From Spirulina sp. CCY15215 (GTDB lineage: Bacteria; Cyanobacteriota; Cyanobacteriia; Cyanobacteriales; Spirulinaceae): a DNA stretch of 39,177 nucleotides. Where the stretch lies: NCBI RefSeq assembly GCF_016888125.1, contig NZ_JACSWA010000359.1:1-39177 (forward strand). Direction: 5' to 3'. The notes under the pieces were generated by a model. That model was not told the DNA's origin. It saw nothing but the letters and a program-made list of their open reading frames with translations, and ran no database searches. Below, piece after piece: positions 7,843-16,815 of this stretch. Made by a program: the position numbers and the translations under genes. Within the stretch, counting starts at the first letter, position 1. Every line of letters starts with the position of its first letter.

Positions 7843-9162
7843 ATGTCCAAAATCCCCAAGCGCGTTTCTACTGCTTTAATTAATGCCTTAGCTGCGGGAG
7901 TTGTTCCCCGAATAGGGTTGGAGCGTATTTCTGTGGGACGAGAACAGGAAATTGGCGCGATCGCTAGAGATTTGGAGAATATTCGGGAAGGGGGAGCCTC
8001 TTTTCGCTTCATTGTTGGACGCTACGGTGCGGGTAAGAGTTTTATGTTACAACTGATGCGTAACTTAGCGATGGAACAGGGATTTGTTGTTGCGGATGCG
8101 GATTTATCGCCGGAATTGCGCCTTGCTGGGAGCAAACATCAGGCGATCGCAACTTATCGGGAATTGATGAAAAATATTGCCACGCGAACTTCTCCAAAAG
8201 GGGGTGCGATCGCCTTAATTTTAGAAAAATGGACGAGTAGTATTTTATCTCAAGTTGCTCAAGCGACGGGAAAGCGTCCAGGAGATGAAGGATTTGACGA
8301 ACAAGTTGAAAATAAGATTCGCCAAGTTATTGATGATTTAGAAGGCTTAGTGCATGGCTTTGATTTTGCTAATGTTATTATTTCTTATTGGCAAGGCTAT
8401 CGGGAGGAAAATCGCGATAAACAAGAAGCTGCTTTACGGTGGTTGCGAGGGGAATTTGCAACTAAAACAGAAGCAAAGGCCAGCAGTCTTGATGTGCGGG
8501 TGACGATCGATGATGAAACTTGGTATGATTACCTTAAATTATGGGCGAAATTTGTCTCGGATATTGGTTATCAGGGGTTAATTATTTTCTTAGATGAAGC
8601 GATTCATCTTTATAAGATTTCTCACCGTCGTTCTCGTCAAAGCAATTACGATCGCCTTTTAGCTATGTTTAATGATACCATGCAGGGGAAGGCTGAACAT
8701 TTAGGCATTGTGGTGGGTAGTACGCCCCAGTTTATTGAGGATAAACGGCGAGGTTTATATAGCGATGAAGCCTGGCGCACTCGCTTGGCTAAAAGTCGTT
8801 TTCTTAAGGATGGACTGCAAGATAGTTTTGCCACGGCGATCGTATTAGAACCATTAACAACTGCGGAAATTACCCAACTGCTTCATCATTTGGCAGAACT
8901 TCACGCCACTCATTACGGTTATCAAAAAAGTTTAGATTTGCAACACATTGAAATGTTTCAACAGGCATCAAGCAGTCGAATTGGAGCAGAAAAAATGTCT
9001 ACACCTCGGGAAATTGTGCGAGATTTTCTGAGTCTCTTAAATGTTTTGCAACAAAATCCAAAGTTGCTGTTTACTGAATTAATGGAGAGTTCTGAATTTC
9101 AATTTACTGCTCCTCAAGAAAGCCAAAATGGTGCCGGAGAGTTTGCTGAGTTTACGCTGTAA
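7843..9162 (+). CDS. BrxD-like (DUF2791-type) P-loop ATPase
   Basis: 439 residues. Walker A is GRYGAGKS with K65/S66; Walker B is GLIIFLDEAIHLYK with D251/E252. The N-terminus (IPKRVSTALINALAAGVVPRIGLERISVGRE) and the overall layout match the family of ATP-binding proteins related to BrxD of BREX phage-defence systems and to ATPases that accompany TerB-C proteins. A conserved Arg after the strand following Walker B (TPQFIEDKRRGLYSDEAWRTRL) may be the sensor or finger. A good Shine-Dalgarno (GAGGAG) precedes the ATG. The usual helicase, methylase or PglX/PglZ partners are absent in this window, so calling this a BREX system is not supported. A two-component membrane-coupled DNA or stress ATPase is the best reading. 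Confidence 0.85.
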   Translation: MSKIPKRVSTALINALAAGVVPRIGLERISVGREQEIGAIARDLENIREGGASFRFIVGRYGAGKSFMLQLMRNLAMEQGFVVADADLSPELRLAGSKHQAIATYRELMKNIATRTSPKGGAIALILEKWTSSILSQVAQATGKRPGDEGFDEQVENKIRQVIDDLEGLVHGFDFANVIISYWQGYREENRDKQEAALRWLRGEFATKTEAKASSLDVRVTIDDETWYDYLKLWAKFVSDIGYQGLIIFLDEAIHLYKISHRRSRQSNYDRLLAMFNDTMQGKAEHLGIVVGSTPQFIEDKRRGLYSDEAWRTRLAKSRFLKDGLQDSFATAIVLEPLTTAEITQLLHHLAELHATHYGYQKSLDLQHIEMFQQASSSRIGAEKMSTPREIVRDFLSLLNVLQQNPKLLFTELMESSEFQFTAPQESQNGAGEFAEFTL

Positions 9163-9211
9163 AGGCGATCGCAGTTTTGAATTTTGAATGCTATTTCTCT
9201 CTGAAATATTA

Positions 9212-10906
9212 TTAATTTTCAATCAAGTCTGAAGCAAGCAATAAAAAACCTTCGGTTTCTGGGATTTTAAGTTTTGTAAAGTTCCATTGTTCTGGTCGAT
9301 GGACAAATTCTACAAATTCTTCATCTTGGGAGAAATTTACATCGTTGTCTAAAGCGGCAGTTAAAACGACCATATTTATTTTTTCTTGATCCAGAAACTG
9401 CTTAAAGTTTGTTTGTTTTTGATATTCATGAACGTGGTGATAGCGATCGCCTAGATAAACATTATAGCCTCCATCAGCTTCTAAAATATTCACATCATCT
9501 TCTATCTGTAAAGATTGAATAAATTCAATTGTTTTGAGATTAGGCAAAATTAAAGTTTGAGGGCTAGAAATTCTCTGAATAATACAAAAATTCTCTGTTA
9601 AACACCAGCCCCTCGCAAGATTGGGTGTTAAGATCAGTAGGAAGGAGCCAATGAGAATTGGAGATAAGAGCTTATAGATTCGATTTTTCTGTCTCAAATT
9701 TTTCCAGTATGGAGCAAAAGAATTTTCCAAAAAATAGGCGATTATGGTTAATAAGAAAATGGATTGTAGGATTAAATAATGAAATCGTGGATTAATCAAA
9801 AGAGAAGACAAAAAGACGGGAATAAAGAGACTTAAAAAAATGATCAATAACCGTTTTAAAACCAGATAATTTATTTGTTTTAATAATATTCTCGATCTCC
9901 AAAAAGGAATGATAATAACTATTAATAATAAGATCGTCTCGAACCGTCTTATTGTCGTATTGACGACAGTAGAAAAATCATTTTGAAGATTTACTAATAA
10001 GATTGAAATTGAATGATGAATATAAGAGATAAAATTAATTCTGACATGAATTAAAAACTCTCTAGGATTAGCAATTATCACCTGAAATATATTAGTTGCA
10101 TCTCCAAAAATAGATTGGGTAACAACTTTATAATAGTCTAGATAGGGACTAACTACATTATTTCGCTCCATCCAGAGAAATCCAAAATGCTGAGAAAATG
10201 CCATAAAACTCCTTCTTCCTGCTAAAGGATTGCCAATTACTAAAAAGAATAATAATATCAAACTAATCAGAAAAGATGATTGTAAAATTGCATTTTTTAG
10301 ATTGTTTTTTTCTAAAAGGATAGAACGAATTAATAATATCATGTATAAAGAAAATAGTATTAAAAAAGAAATAGTATATTCAGGTCGAACAAATATAATC
10401 AACAACAATGCTAAGGTTGCCAGAAAGTAAAACTTTGTATTATCTTTTGTGAAATTAGCAACGATCAAAAAAGGTAAAAGTATTAAAACTAAAAAACTCC
10501 CCAGTCTTGGTGTTAATAAAGAGATGGTTGAAATAGAATAAATGAATCCAAAAATTATTGAGATTAAAGGTCGAATTTTTAGCGTTCTTAAATAAATATA
10601 AAAAATGGACGGACTTGTAAAAATTAACAATTTGAAATTCAGATAAAACAACGCAATATTATTCTGTTCAAATAAGGAGAGGAAATAATACCACATTGAG
10701 TATAAAGGAGCCCAGCTTGCTTTGGGAATACCAAGCTCGAATATTTTTATCCCTTGATATAAGTAAAAAGTTTCATCGTATAGTTCAATATCTTTAATGG
10801 TTTCTAAAGATTGAGTAAATTTGAAAGCGATCGCCAGTAAAAACAGGCAATATAAAATATCTACAGAATATTTTGCAATGGTGTTTCTTGTTTTTGATAC
10901 AATCAT
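9212..10906 (-). CDS. GT-C fold membrane glycosyltransferase-like protein
   Basis: 564 residues from the chosen ATG. An in-frame TTG at 10930 and ATG at 10921 lie upstream, but only the ATG at 10906 has AAGGA at proper spacing. About ten to twelve hydrophobic helices are spread over residues 15-430, followed by a soluble domain. After helix 1 comes ELYDETFYLYQ, the Asp-Glu pair (D44/E45) of the first extracytoplasmic loop that is the catalytic mark of GT-C enzymes such as PMT and ArnT, which use polyprenyl-phosphate sugars. The C-terminal 120 residues look like a periplasmic domain. The gene is noticeably more AT-rich than its neighbours, which may mean horizontal acquisition. Sugar and acceptor are unknown. 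It ends 49 bases from the ATPase stop in convergent orientation. Confidence 0.75.
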   Translation of the reverse strand: MIVSKTRNTIAKYSVDILYCLFLLAIAFKFTQSLETIKDIELYDETFYLYQGIKIFELGIPKASWAPLYSMWYYFLSLFEQNNIALFYLNFKLLIFTSPSIFYIYLRTLKIRPLISIIFGFIYSISTISLLTPRLGSFLVLILLPFLIVANFTKDNTKFYFLATLALLLIIFVRPEYTISFLILFSLYMILLIRSILLEKNNLKNAILQSSFLISLILLFFLVIGNPLAGRRSFMAFSQHFGFLWMERNNVVSPYLDYYKVVTQSIFGDATNIFQVIIANPREFLIHVRINFISYIHHSISILLVNLQNDFSTVVNTTIRRFETILLLIVIIIPFWRSRILLKQINYLVLKRLLIIFLSLFIPVFLSSLLINPRFHYLILQSIFLLTIIAYFLENSFAPYWKNLRQKNRIYKLLSPILIGSFLLILTPNLARGWCLTENFCIIQRISSPQTLILPNLKTIEFIQSLQIEDDVNILEADGGYNVYLGDRYHHVHEYQKQTNFKQFLDQEKINMVVLTAALDNDVNFSQDEEFVEFVHRPEQWNFTKLKIPETEGFLLLASDLIEN

Positions 10907-10937
10907 AAGTTCCTTGAGCATAAAGATCAACTTATTT

Positions 10938-11763
10938 TAACGATACAATATCAAGATACCACAATCATCGACGGGAGGTTTATCAAAACCCAATTCTTTG
11001 AAGCGATCGAGGGGTAATCGTTGGGAATTAAATTGAATATAAGAATTGTTTGGTCGTCCCGGTTTGAACTCTGCATGAGTCGCTAAATGAACAATTCTAA
11101 AATCTCGTGCTGCCCGAGCGCCAATTAATTTTTCTGGTGTAAAATCTTCATTGAGGAAAGATTCTCCTTCCCAAAGGCGATCGCCTCAAAACGAAAGAAG
11201 GAAGCAAGGGAAAATTGAGATGAGAGAGAAGAAATGGGGGAAAAAGAAGATAAAAAATAAGGGAAGGAAGGTAAAGGTATTGAAAGTGATGGTTCAGTAG
11301 TTGAGGAATTTTGAATTGATAATATACTATTGACACTATTATTAGCTGAATTGGAATTTTCCCCCAGAAAAGACAAAATTTGAGTAGAAAAAGTAAGATT
11401 AGCGAGGGTATTACTATTAAATACCACCACCATCGCTATTACTAACATTACCAGAAATCGTACTCTTGGTAAGTTCAACATTTCCTGTATTGAAAATCCC
11501 GGCACCATTTCCACTGGCCATATTATTAGCGACGGTACTCTCAATCAGGGTGACATTCCTATTCGTTGGCATTGAGTCCAAGTTCGTGAAAACTATGGAA
11601 TAAATTTGCTCCTGCTTGGATTCCTCCCTGAATATTGTAAGTATTTCCCTCATGGTTTATTATGGTTTCTGTAGGGTTAAAATCAGCAATTATCGATTGT
11701 GCAAATGCTGATTAACTCATAACAACATAAGGGAGCAAAGAAGATGGGAAGTTTTTTAAACAT
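10938..11763 (-). pseudogene. Decayed TPS-CHAT protein gene
   Basis: Three frames on the minus strand hold pieces of one ancestral protein. At 11763 an ATG opens MFKKLPIFFAPL, a signal-like start. Around 11560-11680 another frame gives GGIQAGANLFHSFHELGLNA, which matches the TPS (haemagglutination activity) domain of the intact neighbour at 12340-16314. At 11417-11570 follows a beta-helix fragment (TLIESTVANNMASGNGAGIF). At 10938-11165 a CHAT fragment reads FRIVHLATHAEFKPGRPNNS and then DKPPVDDCGILILYR before a stop; the catalytic Cys context (SACRTALG in the neighbour) is lost. Frameshifts occur near 11416, 11170 and 11690. About 3 kb of a normal gene of this type is deleted. Not translatable as one protein. 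Confidence 0.85.
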
Positions 11764-12032
11764 AGTTTCCTCTCCAGCGATCGCAAGGTCGCGCTAGATG
11801 GCTATAAAATCTGGATAAAAACTGGTCTAAATACACCCAATCTATTTTTAACTTAGTTCTTCTCTCTTTGAAACCTGATTTTTACTGAATTTATCTGCAA
11901 TGTTTGACTTATATTTTACTCCAATTCAACTTAAAATAAGATTGATTTCGGTTTTTTGTTATTCTCTGAAGAAATAATTTAATTCTTTTCTTTTTTTAAC
12001 TCCCCTAACCCCTCCTGATAATTATTTTTTGT
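11764..12032. other. Intergenic, no gene seen
   Basis: 269 bases between the divergent pseudogene and a small plus-strand gene. One HIP1-like site sits near 11777, then the sequence is AT-rich with long T runs. TTGACT at 11904 has no -10 box at acceptable spacing. I see no RNA gene or stable hairpin. Confidence 0.4.
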
Positions 12033-12332
12033 ATGTTACTTTTTGTCATAATTTTTAATTGTATTCTTGCTCTCATTAACTTCTATGTCGCATGGAAAAT
12101 ACTGCGTTTGCGAAAAACCCTCGCTAATGTCACGCAAACTCTCATTTCTCTCGATCGCACTCTTTATAATATCTTTCATCCTGCACCAGGTTATATTTAT
12201 AAAGCACAGAAAGGAAGCGCCGCACTTCGCGATCGCTACAATAAACTAGAACAACAACTTCAACAAGTTAACAAATTGCTTACTCTCCTCAATATTATTC
12301 TCAAAGTTTGGCGAGGAAGGAGTAGAAGATAA
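12033..12332 (+). CDS. Small membrane protein with coiled-coil tail
   Basis: 99 residues. Residues 1-23 form one hydrophobic helix (LLFVIIFNCILALINFYVAW), followed by a basic KILRLRKT stop-transfer and an amphipathic C-terminal half with Leu/Gln heptads (YNKLEQQLQQVNKLLTLL), ending in the basic tail WRGRSRR. This predicts a single-pass inner-membrane or thylakoid-membrane protein with a cytoplasmic coiled coil. I do not recognise a named family, although the conserved-looking FHPAPGYIYKAQKGS segment suggests a cyanobacterial conserved protein. It converges with the large CHAT gene, leaving seven bases between stops. No clear ribosome binding site. Confidence 0.7.
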   Translation: MLLFVIIFNCILALINFYVAWKILRLRKTLANVTQTLISLDRTLYNIFHPAPGYIYKAQKGSAALRDRYNKLEQQLQQVNKLLTLLNIILKVWRGRSRR

Positions 12333-12339
12333 TAGCTAG

Positions 12340-15300
12340 TTACCAAGGGCTACCAATTAAAGTAAACCCACTCCAAAAATAAGGGTGACGGAAATCAAGA
12401 TCGCCCAATTCCGCTAATTCGGGAGTGAGGGGAAAACTGGTATCAGAGATGAAAATATTACCTCCTGCTAATCTTGTTTCTCCGCGTAACATTGCCAACT
12501 GCGCTTGACGTAGGGCTTCAACTTTAATGGGTGCATCTCGTAGGTAATCGTAAAAGCCCCCCATTAAAGCCAGAGTGCCTTCATCGCTAACATACCACAA
12601 ACTCCCTAAAGCTGATTTGACCCCTGCTGCGATGGCTAACCCCGCAAAACCCAATTCTGCTTCCACATCCCCCAATGCTGTCCGACAAGCACTCAAAACC
12701 AATAATTCCGTAGCAGGGTTATTGAGGTTCAACTCTCGGAGGCGATCGAGGGTAAGTTTACTATCGCCCAGTAGAATATAAGATTGACTGGGTTTTCCGG
12801 CTTTAAATTCGCCGTGAGTTCCCAAATGAACGATACCATAGGGCGTTTGCTGGCGTTCGCTTTTGAGACGTTCTAGGGTAAATCCTTCATTGAGAAAAAA
12901 TTCTCCCGGCCAAGACTGTCCGATAATCTCTAATTCTAAAGGAACGGCGGGTAAAGGGCTTTGGCTGATAAACTCAGAGGCTCCCATCGCTAGAACTTCA
13001 ATATCCCTCACATCTTTATATATAGTATCTGTGAGAGAAATACTGGGCATTAAACCCACAGAATAGCGTTCAATGAGAAATTTATCACCATCGTGAAGGG
13101 CTGCGATGGGGAGCGATCGCAAGCCGGAATGCAGAATAAAGGCAATATTATCAATTCCTCGTGCTTTGAGGTCGGCTTCGAGAGGCTCCACGATCCATTG
13201 GTCTAATTGGCGAGAAGAGGGGAGGAAAGAGGTGGGACGGTTAACATTAGTAATTGTACGTCGCAATCGATCGGCTTGTTGCATTACCCGTTCTCGGGTA
13301 GCTTCGGGTAATTGTCGCACAACAACTTCATCTTTAGCCGTAACCATTACCAATTGTAAGATATCCCGATCGCCGATATTGGAAGACTGCACCAATTCTA
13401 AACCGCGATCGCTAACAGGGAGGATTTCAGAAGAAGCTAAGAGGGTTTCGGAAGGGCGATCGGCGATCGCGGAACCGGAAAACATCACATAAACGATAGC
13501 AGGATTCCTGCCTGTTTTTGTGGCAATATCCCGCAAGATGTCCTGCACTTCTTCAAGGGTTGGAGTCTGGACATCATCCAAGTTAAAATAGTCTGTAAAT
13601 TCTTGGGCGATCGCCCCTTCAATTTCCTCTACTCCAGGATCGAAGAGAGAATTTCCTGAAGCATTTTCTATAACAGGGTTGTTATTACTGAAAACTTGTT
13701 TATTTTCGCTGCATTCAAGGATACAAGAAAAATTGATATCTAATGTATTAGCACTTACGGTTGCTGTATTAGAAGAAGCAACATCACTGGCATTAACATC
13801 AAAAACCGCGATCGTGCCAGAAAAGTCCGTCGGGGGAGTATAGATGAGAACATCCCCAGAAGAAATGGTGACAGAAGACCCTGCGATCGCCAGGCCGTTT
13901 AAAGTCAACGTGCCAAGACTGGTAAAATTATTTAAGGTGAAAATAAGATTATCCAAATCGACATCGTTCGCTAAAGCAGCTAGATCGTTATAACTTAAAG
14001 TGAGAGTATCTCCTGAACTCACTGTTGCGGAAAAGGCGCTTATCGTCGGCGGACTGTTAATTGAAGTAATGCTAATTCCGACAGGGGTACCTGGGGCGAG
14101 TCCTCCATTTGCCAGCACTGGAAATGAACCAGAAGCAAGCTGAGTCAAGGAATTGAGTCCTCCCGCCGTTCCATTTTTCGTTGCACCCCCCACCGTAAAA
14201 TCAATATTATTAAACCCTCCATCGTGAGTGATGGCGATCGCGCCACCCCCACCCCTTGTTGTAGAGGTGTCGATTGTATTACCATTAGCTAAAGTCCCCG
14301 ATCCTCGCACCAGTCCATAGGCATCGATCGCAACCCTTCCTCCCACGAGATCTTCAGCATTACTAGCTGTGGTATCAATAGTGGTAAAGGTAATATTGCT
14401 GCCTGGAGTACGTCCCGAAGCGATCGTGACATCACCTCCCCGTGCCGTCATAACTCCATCTGCATTCATACCAGAAGTATCGATCGCCCCAGTAATATTA
14501 ATCGAACTTCCTGCTGTCAGGGTAATATTTCCTCCTGATGCTATATCGCCAAAACCAGTAAGTTCAGCACTGGTATCGAGTCTGCCCGTTGCGATCGCGC
14601 CTCCCGCCTGCATGGTAATATTCCCACCAGAGGCTAACGTGCCTGTAGTAACACTCTTAGATGTATTAATTGTTGCTGCGGTTGTATTGATATTACCTCC
14701 CGCAATGAGCGCAACATTGAACTGATTAGCATCAATTGCGTCACCATTCATAATATCTGCATTGACGAAAATATCATTGGCAGCATTGAGCGTTAACGTT
14801 AAATTGCCATTCACAAATGTTGGATTAATCGTAGTCGCAACGGTAATATTTCCCTGTTGATTGCCCGTATTTCCTGTTGTAATCGTAACATTAAAGCCTG
14901 CTATCAAAGCATTCTCAATTTCTGTCACATTAATTTTTGCATCATCACTGGTCGGGGTAAAAATACCACCAGCGAAACCACCGCCACTGGTTGTATTAGT
15001 AATGGTAACATTACGAGGATCGAGCAACCATTCTCCTGCATTTCCCGCTACTGCACTGGCATCGATAGAAGCACCGAAAACGTCTAAATAATTTTTTCCT
15101 GAAGTCTCAATAAAGCCTCCATCTCCTCCATTTTGTCCCCCCCTCGCACTAATATTTCCATAAAATCGAGTTGCATCATCCGACCAAATAATAACCGTTC
15201 CTCCATCGCCTATATTCCTAGCATCAGCATTAATGGAAATATTTTCTCCACCAAAGTTAAATTGAGCATTGGGAACAGTTCCCCCTCCCAAATAATCCCC

Positions 15301-16314
15301 ACCAACACGAACAATTCCCCCTCCTGTCTCTCCAGAAACATCAATACGAGCATGATCGAGTAAAGCAACTTTATCGCCTAAGAAATGAACTGTTCCTCCT
15401 TGCCCTATTGTTCCCGAACTATCAATAATTCCCGTCGAAAGTGCCGTTCCCACAGTAAAAGGCGCAACGGTTCCCGAATCATTAAATTGTACCGTTTCCT
15501 CTCCATTTGCTGTAATTCCCGTATCTGTTCCTGTTAATAATTCCGGCAGATCGATCGCCTGAAAAGCAGTTAAATTTCCTTGACTATCTCGCGGGGGTTC
15601 GATCTCCAAACTCAATAAACTCCCTGGTTGAGAAATGCGAATTGTACTGCTGCCAGGAACAGCAGAAATGAGAATATTTCCCCCTTCTGTAGTCAGAGTT
15701 CCGGTATTAATAACCGCACCACCGAGTAAGGTTAAATTTTGTTCTGGATTTAGGGTTAAATTACCTGCATTAACAATTATTCCAGGTTGTTCTAAATCGA
15801 AAGCAAATTGAGCAGGATTGCCATTAAAATCGGTATAATTGTTACTACCAGAAACATTAAACCAATGATTCCCACCAAAACCAATTCCTGTGGCTGTTGT
15901 TGCCGTAAAATCTCCTGGAACATTTAAACTTGCTCCCGATCCAAATACAATTCCTGCTGGGTTGAGTAAATAGAGGTTGCTATTCCCTCCCGTGACTTCA
16001 ATTAAACCATTAATAATTGATGGATCGCCGCCAACAATACGACTGAAAATATTTTGAATTTGTGGGTTACTAAGAAACTCAGCAATTTGCCCAGAATTGA
16101 GTCCAAATTGCTCAAAACTGTGAAATAAATTTGCGCCATCTCCCGATCGCGAACCCCCATCAATGGTAAAATTATTACCGGTTAAATTAACTGTTGTTCC
16201 CGTTCCATCATGGGCAGGAGTAATGGATTGAGCCATGACTTTAAGATTTACATTTAAAGTGAGGACTCCGAAAAATGATAGAGTTAAAACTAATAAACTG
16301 TTTTGCGATCGCAT
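12340..16314 (-). CDS. Two-partner-secretion-type protein with C-terminal CHAT protease domain
   Basis: 1324 residues. A signal peptide (1-28, ending KVMAQS) leads into a TPS/haemagglutination-activity domain (about 30-170; GANLFHSFEQFGLNSGQ, NPQIQNIFSRIVGGDPSIING, LYLLNPAGIVFG), the signature for export by a TpsB/Omp85 pore. Residues 170-720 are Gly/Thr/Asn-rich beta-helix repeats. About 760-860 is a cadherin-like segment (TLSYNDLAALANDVDLDNL). About 990-1324 is a CHAT domain, caspase-like, with the predicted dyad H1167 (VHLGTHGEF) and C1210 (LSACRTALG). It should be a surface or secreted protein carrying a cysteine protease-type module. No TpsB gene is in the window. The ATG has an upstream GAGAGG ribosome binding site. 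A degenerate paralogue lies next door at 10938-11763. Confidence 0.92.
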   Translation of the reverse strand: MRSQNSLLVLTLSFFGVLTLNVNLKVMAQSITPAHDGTGTTVNLTGNNFTIDGGSRSGDGANLFHSFEQFGLNSGQIAEFLSNPQIQNIFSRIVGGDPSIINGLIEVTGGNSNLYLLNPAGIVFGSGASLNVPGDFTATTATGIGFGGNHWFNVSGSNNYTDFNGNPAQFAFDLEQPGIIVNAGNLTLNPEQNLTLLGGAVINTGTLTTEGGNILISAVPGSSTIRISQPGSLLSLEIEPPRDSQGNLTAFQAIDLPELLTGTDTGITANGEETVQFNDSGTVAPFTVGTALSTGIIDSSGTIGQGGTVHFLGDKVALLDHARIDVSGETGGGIVRVGGDYLGGGTVPNAQFNFGGENISINADARNIGDGGTVIIWSDDATRFYGNISARGGQNGGDGGFIETSGKNYLDVFGASIDASAVAGNAGEWLLDPRNVTITNTTSGGGFAGGIFTPTSDDAKINVTEIENALIAGFNVTITTGNTGNQQGNITVATTINPTFVNGNLTLTLNAANDIFVNADIMNGDAIDANQFNVALIAGGNINTTAATINTSKSVTTGTLASGGNITMQAGGAIATGRLDTSAELTGFGDIASGGNITLTAGSSINITGAIDTSGMNADGVMTARGGDVTIASGRTPGSNITFTTIDTTASNAEDLVGGRVAIDAYGLVRGSGTLANGNTIDTSTTRGGGGAIAITHDGGFNNIDFTVGGATKNGTAGGLNSLTQLASGSFPVLANGGLAPGTPVGISITSINSPPTISAFSATVSSGDTLTLSYNDLAALANDVDLDNLIFTLNNFTSLGTLTLNGLAIAGSSVTISSGDVLIYTPPTDFSGTIAVFDVNASDVASSNTATVSANTLDINFSCILECSENKQVFSNNNPVIENASGNSLFDPGVEEIEGAIAQEFTDYFNLDDVQTPTLEEVQDILRDIATKTGRNPAIVYVMFSGSAIADRPSETLLASSEILPVSDRGLELVQSSNIGDRDILQLVMVTAKDEVVVRQLPEATRERVMQQADRLRRTITNVNRPTSFLPSSRQLDQWIVEPLEADLKARGIDNIAFILHSGLRSLPIAALHDGDKFLIERYSVGLMPSISLTDTIYKDVRDIEVLAMGASEFISQSPLPAVPLELEIIGQSWPGEFFLNEGFTLERLKSERQQTPYGIVHLGTHGEFKAGKPSQSYILLGDSKLTLDRLRELNLNNPATELLVLSACRTALGDVEAELGFAGLAIAAGVKSALGSLWYVSDEGTLALMGGFYDYLRDAPIKVEALRQAQLAMLRGETRLAGGNIFISDTSFPLTPELAELGDLDFRHPYFWSGFTLIGSPW

Positions 16315-16379
16315 TGCTTTTGCCTCTCTTATAATAGTTTTAAGTTATTAGCGATTAAAACAAATGATAAACAGTAAAA

Positions 16380-16790
16380 TTACTCATTCTTGACCTGCTC
16401 TAAATATTTTCGCCATTTTGCCGCCAATTCAATCTCAGTAAAGGGAATTTTAATCGATCGCTCTGAATTTGTCAAACAAAACTCTAACACTGGCGCTCCT
16501 TTTTGGGGGAGATTTTCTTCATCAATGGGGCATTCGTTCACTAAAAGACAAATTTTTGCTACATCTTGTAAAGAAAAAGTTTGTAGATTTACTGGGGCTT
16601 TTCGAGTCGGTTTTCCCCAGGTAATTTCGCAACCTTTATGCGCCAAAACTGCATAAATGTCATATTTGGCATTATCAAAATTTTCTGCCCAACTTCGATA
16701 TGCCTCTAATTTTTGATATTCGTTCCATCCCGCCCAAGCTAATCCAAAAAATCCGCATAGCAATGGCAACCAAAGTAAGCCTCTTTCCAT
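16380..16790 (-). CDS. Hypothetical protein with N-terminal membrane anchor
   Basis: 136 residues from the ATG at 16790. A longer frame opens at 16934 but would overlap the divergent cofH start, and its extra residues ([10 protein letters not shown]...) look like antisense sequence. Residues 3-22 are hydrophobic ([19 protein letters not shown]), a signal anchor, followed by a soluble domain with conserved-looking [19 protein letters not shown] and a C-terminal [16 protein letters not shown] helix. I recognise no named family. It is probably a membrane-tethered protein exposed on one face. Its start is 25 bases from the cofH ATG, so the two share a divergent promoter region, which may mean coordinated expression but does not prove a functional link. 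Confidence 0.7.
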   Translation of the reverse strand: MERGLLWLPLLCGFFGLAWAGWNEYQKLEAYRSWAENFDNAKYDIYAVLAHKGCEITWGKPTRKAPVNLQTFSLQDVAKICLLVNECPIDEENLPQKGAPVLEFCLTNSERSIKIPFTEIELAAKWRKYLEQVKNE

Positions 16791-16815
16791 AAAATCATTT
16801 AAAATACAATCTAAG

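Noticed and set aside
7843-9162. A complete BREX system
   Set aside because: Only a BrxD-like ATPase is present; no PglX, PglZ, BrxC, BrxA or BrxB gene is found in the window.
11125-11544. A 139-residue open frame treated as a gene
   Set aside because: It is one frame of the decayed TPS-CHAT remnant; the neighbouring frames carry recognisable pieces of the same protein.
14369-14725. A 118-residue open frame antisense to the CHAT gene
   Set aside because: Low-complexity Val/Pro/Ala sequence mirrors the Gly/Thr/Asn-rich repeats of the real gene on the other strand.
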